The notes below the pieces were generated by a model, which made no database searches, was not told the origin of the DNA, and worked only from the letters and a program-made list of their open reading frames with translations. Positions 58,423 through 64,000 of a stretch of DNA of 64,000 nt are shown here, one piece after another. This stretch comes from Actinoplanes palleronii. GTDB lineage: Bacteria; Actinomycetota; Actinomycetes; Mycobacteriales; Micromonosporaceae. The position numbers and the translations under genes are program-made. The DNA lies in contig NZ_BOMS01000073.1 of NCBI RefSeq assembly GCF_016862315.1, positions 106,615 to 170,614 on the forward strand. Reading direction: 5' to 3'. How positions within the stretch are numbered: position 1 is the first letter of the stretch; each line of letters begins with the position of its first letter.

Positions 58423-58872
58423 TCACTCCCTGGCCGCGGTGGCCGGGGCGGGCGAGGTGAAACGGGGCGGGGTGACCGGGTCGGGGATCGGTGGCAGGTC
58501 GTCCTCGCCGAAGAAGAAGTCGCCGATCTTGTCCAGGACGCCCTCGTCCTCCTGCTGTTGCTGCCAGGCGCGCGCCTTCTCCCGGCGCGACTGCTCCTCG
58601 GCCGCGAGCCGGCTCAGCTCGTCCACCTGCTGTGCGGCCTGGCGCATCGCGGTGGCGAGCCGGCGGGCGTCGCCGGTGCAGATGTCCATCCGGGTGCCGA
58701 ACTGGCGGGCGTAGACACCGCGCCACTCCTGCGCGGCGTGCGACGCGATCGTGGTGCGCCGGGGGATCTGCCCGTCGCAGGCGTCCGCCGCGGCGCGCAG
58801 TTGCCCGGCCAGCCGGTCGGCGGCCTCACGGTCGTATGGAACGTCCTCGGAAATCCCCCGTAGATCGACCAT
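58423..58872 (-). CDS. WXG-type helical protein, probable secretion partner or chaperone of the Rhs toxin
   Basis: 149 residues. Helix, turn with W-R-G in AQEWRGVYARQFG, helix: the layout of WXG100/LXG proteins. A second coiled region (QQVDELSRLAAEEQSRREKARAWQ) and a Pro/Asp-rich tail (GEDDLPPIPDPVTPPRFTSP) follow. ATG 58872 (MVDLRGISED) has GGGGAG just upstream and is preferred over a start 23 codons earlier in the divergent promoter region. The stop lies 1 bp before the Rhs ATG, so the two proteins are made together. Confidence 0.8.
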   Translation of the reverse strand: MVDLRGISEDVPYDREAADRLAGQLRAAADACDGQIPRRTTIASHAAQEWRGVYARQFGTRMDICTGDARRLATAMRQAAQQVDELSRLAAEEQSRREKARAWQQQQEDEGVLDKIGDFFFGEDDLPPIPDPVTPPRFTSPAPATAARE

Positions 58873-58917
58873 CGTTCTCTCCCCGTGGTTGTCCACAGAA
58901 TACGAAGAGTGTTTGCG

Positions 58918-58936
58918 GTGACAGGTCTCCTGTGAC
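58918..58936. promoter_or_regulatory. Inverted repeat in the divergent toxin/kinase promoter region
   Basis: GTGACAGG and CCTGTGAC flank TCT (7 of 8 bases pair). It lies between the two operons (58873-58998). Possible operator; no cognate regulator is encoded nearby. Confidence 0.35.
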
Positions 58937-58998
58937 GACAATGGCAGTCCGGGAAGACAGAGTCAAAATTGATCATCATGATTCGGGGGAGTGGATCG

Positions 58999-59283
58999 AT
59001 GCCGGGACGAGTACTCTCGACTGATCAGGCCAAGACGTCTATTCAGCAGGTCCAAGCGATCATCAACGGCGGGCTCACCGACCAGATCTCGCAGCTCGAC
59101 GCGCAGGGGAAGATGCTGTCCAACCCGGACGTCTGGGATGGTCCGCTGGCGCAGCAGTTCCGCGATCAGACCTGGCCGGAGACGAAAGCCGCACTCGACA
59201 AGGCCAAGCAGGAATTGGACGAATTGCGCGACCAGCTGCAGAAGATCGCTCAGAACATCATGACCGCCGGCGGCGGATCATAA
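58999..59283 (+). CDS. WXG100 family protein
   Basis: 94 residues, the standard size. Helix 1 (STDQAKTSIQQVQAIINGGL) leads to the turn motif VWDGPLAQQFRDQ with W-D-G, then helix 2 (TKAALDKAKQELDELRDQLQKIAQNI). WXG100 proteins are exported as dimers by the FtsK-type motor or act as adaptors for larger effectors. GGGGGAG at 58984-58990 gives ATG 58999; ATG 58969 is too far upstream. It heads the operon with the kinase. Confidence 0.9.
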   Translation: MPGRVLSTDQAKTSIQQVQAIINGGLTDQISQLDAQGKMLSNPDVWDGPLAQQFRDQTWPETKAALDKAKQELDELRDQLQKIAQNIMTAGGGS

Positions 59284-59327
59284 TCGGTCTTCCGGTCCGC
59301 TAGATCAATTCCGGAAAGGGTACGGGG

Positions 59328-61208
<1,881 letters not shown>

Positions 61209-61209
61209 G

Positions 61210-61722
61210 ATGGCGGCTCGGCGGCCGCTGCTCTGGCTGCCCGTCGTCGCCGGTGTCGGTGTCGCGGTCGGGCTCGGCGTCTTCGGCCGCCTGCACGACC
61301 CGGCCGCGCTCTCCTTCCTCGGCACGCTCGGGCAGCCGATCCTGCTGAAAGCCGCTCTGACCACCGGCGTCGTGGTCCTCGCCGCGGTCCAGCTGATCTC
61401 CGCGCTCGCGCTCTACGGCCGCCTGCCGTCACCGCCCTGGACCGCCGTCGTGCACCGCTGGAGCGGCCGCCTGGCCGTGCTGCTCTCGCTGCCGGTCGCG
61501 GTGCACTGCCTGTACGCGCTCGGTTTCGGCTTCGACAGCGCCCGCGTGCTGGCCCACTCGCTGCTCGGCTGCCTGTTCTACGGCGCGTTCGTGGCCAAGA
61601 TGCTGGTCCTCAGCCAGCCGGACACCGGCCGCTCCTGGGTGCTGCCGCTCGCCGGTGGCCTGGTCTTCACCGCTCTGGTCAGCATCTGGCTCACCTCCGC
61701 GCTGTGGTACTTCCTCACGTGA
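61210..61722 (+). CDS. DUF6529 family membrane protein
   Basis: 170 residues. Four to five membrane helices (LLWLPVVAGVGVAVGLGVFG, FLGTLGQPILLKAALTTGVV and others) with His residues in the inner helices (VVHRWSGRLAVLLSLPVAVHCLYALG; ARVLAHSLLGCLFYG), a pattern that could ligate heme. The family is found beside actinobacterial kinase and ESX-type genes, but its function is unknown. ATG 61210 is 2 bp after the kinase stop (TGAGATG), so the genes are co-translated. Confidence 0.78.
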   Translation: MAARRPLLWLPVVAGVGVAVGLGVFGRLHDPAALSFLGTLGQPILLKAALTTGVVVLAAVQLISALALYGRLPSPPWTAVVHRWSGRLAVLLSLPVAVHCLYALGFGFDSARVLAHSLLGCLFYGAFVAKMLVLSQPDTGRSWVLPLAGGLVFTALVSIWLTSALWYFLT

Positions 61723-61848
61723 AAAGTCGAGAGTGTGACCCGCGCCGCAGCCGAAGTTGTTTGAATCTGAAATAGTTTCCCCGTCAACAAGGTTGTGCGG
61801 GGTAGTCCGGGACGTACGAGCCCCGGCCGGAGGTTTCAGGAGCGGGTC

Positions 61849-62955
61849 ATGCAATTCGGCATCTTCAGCGTCAGCGACATCACCGCCGACCCCACCACCG
61901 GGAAGACCCCGACCGAGGCCGAGCGGATCAAGGACATCGTCACGATCGCGAAGCACGCGGAGGAGGTGGGCCTCGACGTCTTCGCGCTCGGTGAGCACCA
62001 CAACGAGCCGTTCTTCTCGTCGTCGCCGACCACCACGCTCGCGTACATCGCCGCGCAGACCAGCACCCTGCAGCTCAGCACCGCCACCACGCTGATCACC
62101 ACGAACGACCCGGTGAAGATCGCCGAGGACTTCGCGATGCTCCAGCACCTCGCGGACGGCCGGGTCGACCTGACCCTCGGCCGCGGCAACACCGGCCCGG
62201 TCTACCCGTGGTTCGGCAAGGACATCCGCGCGGGCATCCCGCTGGCGCTGGAGAACTACGCCCTGCTGCGCCGGCTGTGGCGCGAGGACGTCGTCGACTG
62301 GGAGGGCAAGTTCCGTACGCCGCTCCAGTCGTTCACCTCGACGCCGCGCCCGCTCGACGACGTCCCGCCGTTCGTCTGGCACGGCTCGATCCGCAGCCCG
62401 CAGATCGCCGAGCAGGCCGCGTTCTACGGTGACGGCTTCTTCGCCAACCACATCTTCTGGCCGGCGTCGCACACCCAGCGCATGATCAAGCTGTACCGCG
62501 ACCGCTTCGAGCACTACGGCCACGGCTCCGCCGACCAGGCCATCGTCGGCCTCGGCGGCCAGGTGTTCATGCGCAAGAACAGCCAGGACGCGATCAACGA
62601 CTTCCGGCCGTACTTCGACAACGCCCCGGTCTACGGCCACGGACCGTCGCTCGAGGACTTCACCCGGGAGACGCCGCTGACCGTCGGCAGCCCGCAGCAG
62701 GTCATCGAGAAGACCCTGAAGTTCCGTGACTACGTCGGCGACTACCAGCGCCAGCTGTTCCTGCTGGACCACGCCGGCCTGCCGCTGAAGACCGTGCTGG
62801 AGCAGCTCGACCTGCTCGGCGAGGTCGTCCCGGTGCTCCGCAAGGAGTTCGCCGCCCTCAAGCCGGCCCACGTCCCGGACGCGCCGACCCACGCCTCGCT
62901 CGTCGCCGCCCGTGACGCCGCCAAGCTCGAGATCAAAGAAGAGGTGAAGGCATGA
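61849..62955 (+). CDS. LLM class flavin-dependent oxidoreductase (CE1758 family)
   Basis: 368 residues with the luciferase-like monooxygenase barrel. MQFGIFSVSDITADPTTGK opens the protein; DVFALGEHHNEPFFSSSP and LTLGRGNTGPVYPWFG are family marks. FMNH2 from the partner reductase should bind in the barrel; the substrate is unknown. AGGAG at 61838-61842 precedes ATG 61849. It overlaps the FMN reductase gene by 4 bases, the usual two-gene arrangement of this family in Actinobacteria. Confidence 0.93.
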   Translation: MQFGIFSVSDITADPTTGKTPTEAERIKDIVTIAKHAEEVGLDVFALGEHHNEPFFSSSPTTTLAYIAAQTSTLQLSTATTLITTNDPVKIAEDFAMLQHLADGRVDLTLGRGNTGPVYPWFGKDIRAGIPLALENYALLRRLWREDVVDWEGKFRTPLQSFTSTPRPLDDVPPFVWHGSIRSPQIAEQAAFYGDGFFANHIFWPASHTQRMIKLYRDRFEHYGHGSADQAIVGLGGQVFMRKNSQDAINDFRPYFDNAPVYGHGPSLEDFTRETPLTVGSPQQVIEKTLKFRDYVGDYQRQLFLLDHAGLPLKTVLEQLDLLGEVVPVLRKEFAALKPAHVPDAPTHASLVAARDAAKLEIKEEVKA

Positions 62956-63566
62956 AGCAGCGCAATCTCGTTGTGATCAGCGCCGGCCTCAGCCAGCCGT
63001 CCTCCACCCGCCTGCTCGCGGACCAGCTGTCCGCGGCGGCGGTGCGGGCCGCCGCCCAGCTCGGCGTCACCCTCGACGTCCAGGTCGTCGAACTCCGCGA
63101 CCTGGCCCACGAGATCACCGACCACATGCTGACCGGTTTTGCCCCGGCCGCGCTGAAGCAGGCGCAGGACGCGGTCGCCGCCGCCGACGCGCTGATCACG
63201 GTCACCCCGGTCTTCAGCGCCAGCTACAGCGGCCTGTTCAAGTCGTTCTTCGACGTGCTCGACCAGGACGCGCTGCTCGACAAGCCGGTCCTGCTCGCCG
63301 CGACCGCCGGAACCGCCCGCCACTCGCTGGTCCTGGAGCACGCGCTGCGTCCGCTGTTCGCCTACCTCCGCGCGCTGCCGACCCCGACCGCGGTCTTCGC
63401 CGCCAGCGACGACTGGGGCGCCAACTCGGTCGAGGGCCCCCTGCGCGGCCGCATCGACCGCGCGGCCGCCGAACTGGCCCGCGAACTCGAACGCCGCGAA
63501 CCGGCCACGGTCACCGACCCGTTCGCCCTCACGGCCGACTTCGAGGACATGATGAAGTCCCTCTGA
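62952..63566 (+). CDS. FMN reductase partnered with the LLM enzyme (CE1759 family)
   Basis: 204 residues with a flavodoxin-like fold. LVVISAGLSQPSSTRLLADQ has the phosphate-binding loop, and ALITVTPVFSASYSGLFKSFFDVL is the flavin-binding segment. It reduces FMN with NAD(P)H and feeds the upstream monooxygenase. Translation is coupled through the 4-base overlap. The gene ends just before the terminator. Confidence 0.93.
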   Translation: MKQRNLVVISAGLSQPSSTRLLADQLSAAAVRAAAQLGVTLDVQVVELRDLAHEITDHMLTGFAPAALKQAQDAVAAADALITVTPVFSASYSGLFKSFFDVLDQDALLDKPVLLAATAGTARHSLVLEHALRPLFAYLRALPTPTAVFAASDDWGANSVEGPLRGRIDRAAAELARELERREPATVTDPFALTADFEDMMKSL

Positions 63567-63577
63567 CCGCTTTTCAC

Positions 63578-63607
63578 TGACGGCCTGGCGTTTTCGCCAG
63601 GCCGTCA
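63578..63607 (+). terminator. Intrinsic terminator of the flavin oxidoreductase pair
   Basis: TGACGGCCTGGCG (63578-63590) and CGCCAGGCCGTCA (63595-63607) are exact inverted repeats around a TTTT loop, followed by CTCATTTTG. Confidence 0.9.
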
Positions 63608-63773
63608 CTCATTTTGTACGACCTGTGCACAGTCCCGGGCCATCACCGCCACGCAGGCGATCCACCGGATCGCTGGGCCACTCCCGGGCGTATCCGGTGG
63701 TCCCGGTTCACACCTCACGGTTGGCACACGCAGGGGATCGACACCACTACACTCCGCTGCCCACGCTGGTCAG

Positions 63774-64000
63774 GTGGCCACCTCCACTCCGGAACCACCG
63801 CCCCGCGCCGCCGCGCCGGACCAACCCGACATCAGGCGCCACCTGATCGCCCTGCCCCGGACCCGCCCCACCGCCGGCCCACCACCCCGCCACCAGCACC
63901 TGATCGCGATCCCCCGCACCCGCCCAGCGGCCATCCCGCCCTGCTCGTCCTCACCCGCCGAGCCCCTGCCTCCGCAGCCCCCACCCGAGCTGCTGCCCCC
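63774..64000 (+). CDS. Possible start of a Pro-rich protein, truncated by the window edge
   Basis: From GTG 63774 the frame stays open to base 64000 (75 codons) and has mostly G/C third positions. It carries two copies of a motif, HLIALPRTRP and HLIAIPRTRP, inside a Pro/Arg-rich sequence. No family is recognised, and no promoter or ribosome site was convincing. The call would need the sequence beyond the window. Confidence 0.3.
   Translation, partial: MATSTPEPPPRAAAPDQPDIRRHLIALPRTRPTAGPPPRHQHLIAIPRTRPAAIPPCSSSPAEPLPPQPPPELLP

Noticed and set aside
54972..58460. 1162-codon plus-strand frame opposite the Rhs gene
   Set aside because: Mirror of the repeated YD codons; Val/Arg/Gly-rich with no known domain.
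63625..63846. 73-residue frame after the flavin oxidoreductase pair
   Set aside because: Composition is His/Pro/Arg-rich with no domain or ribosome site; the overlapping frame open to the window edge has better codon bias.

Overview
The window is very GC-rich, and its gene content points to an actinobacterium, most likely Micromonosporaceae such as Actinoplanes. This is inferred from high G/C at third codon positions, actinobacterial families (DUF6529, DUF6493, DUF6343, CU044_5270, the CE1758/CE1759 flavin pair), a WXG100/EssC-type secretion locus, secreted chitinase and GH26-like enzymes, and many TANNNT boxes placed 6-7 nt before start codons (leaderless transcripts). No rRNA, tRNA, CRISPR array or transposase was recognised.

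Left part, 1-15 kb. The 3' end of a FAD subunit and a fused 2Fe-2S/molybdopterin hydroxylase are followed by a lactate-permease-family transporter, a YtcJ-type amidohydrolase and a divergent AraC regulator/DUF2000 pair. Next comes an export module: lipoprotein, membrane-fusion protein, MacB-type ATPase and a permease broken by one extra G. Its convergent neighbours are an OmpR/histidine-kinase pair. A membrane-anchored ricin-B lectin protein closes this part.

Middle part, 15-47 kb. It holds a MerR plus VIT/VWA operon and a cyclase-family gene sharing one perfect palindrome, a secreted metalloprotease, a second ABC exporter with a NarL-type two-component system, an APC permease, an M19 dipeptidase, a GH26-like enzyme, an ECF sigma/CU044_5270 pair, a SWIM/DUF6493 pair, small membrane proteins, a GT39 glycosyltransferase, pgi, a winged-helix protein, a chitinase, a DHFR-family reductase and an acyltransferase. 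The 923-bp gap at 32.7-33.6 kb is packed with repeats, including five related 55-57-bp imperfect palindromes.

Right part, 47-61.7 kb, is the most distinctive. An FHA-FtsK (EssC-like) ATPase lies beside a coupled minus-strand operon: a WXG-type partner, a 1534-residue Rhs protein ending in a PIN-like nuclease tip, a zinc-ribbon protein, two paralogous small proteins, a further small protein, and a truncated second copy of the Rhs N-terminus joined to a different tip. Divergent from it are a WXG100 gene, a Ser/Thr kinase and a DUF6529 membrane protein. I read this as a type VII-linked polymorphic toxin/immunity locus with an orphan toxin cassette. The window ends with the CE1758/CE1759 flavin oxidoreductase pair, a strong terminator and the start of a proline-rich open frame that runs off the edge.
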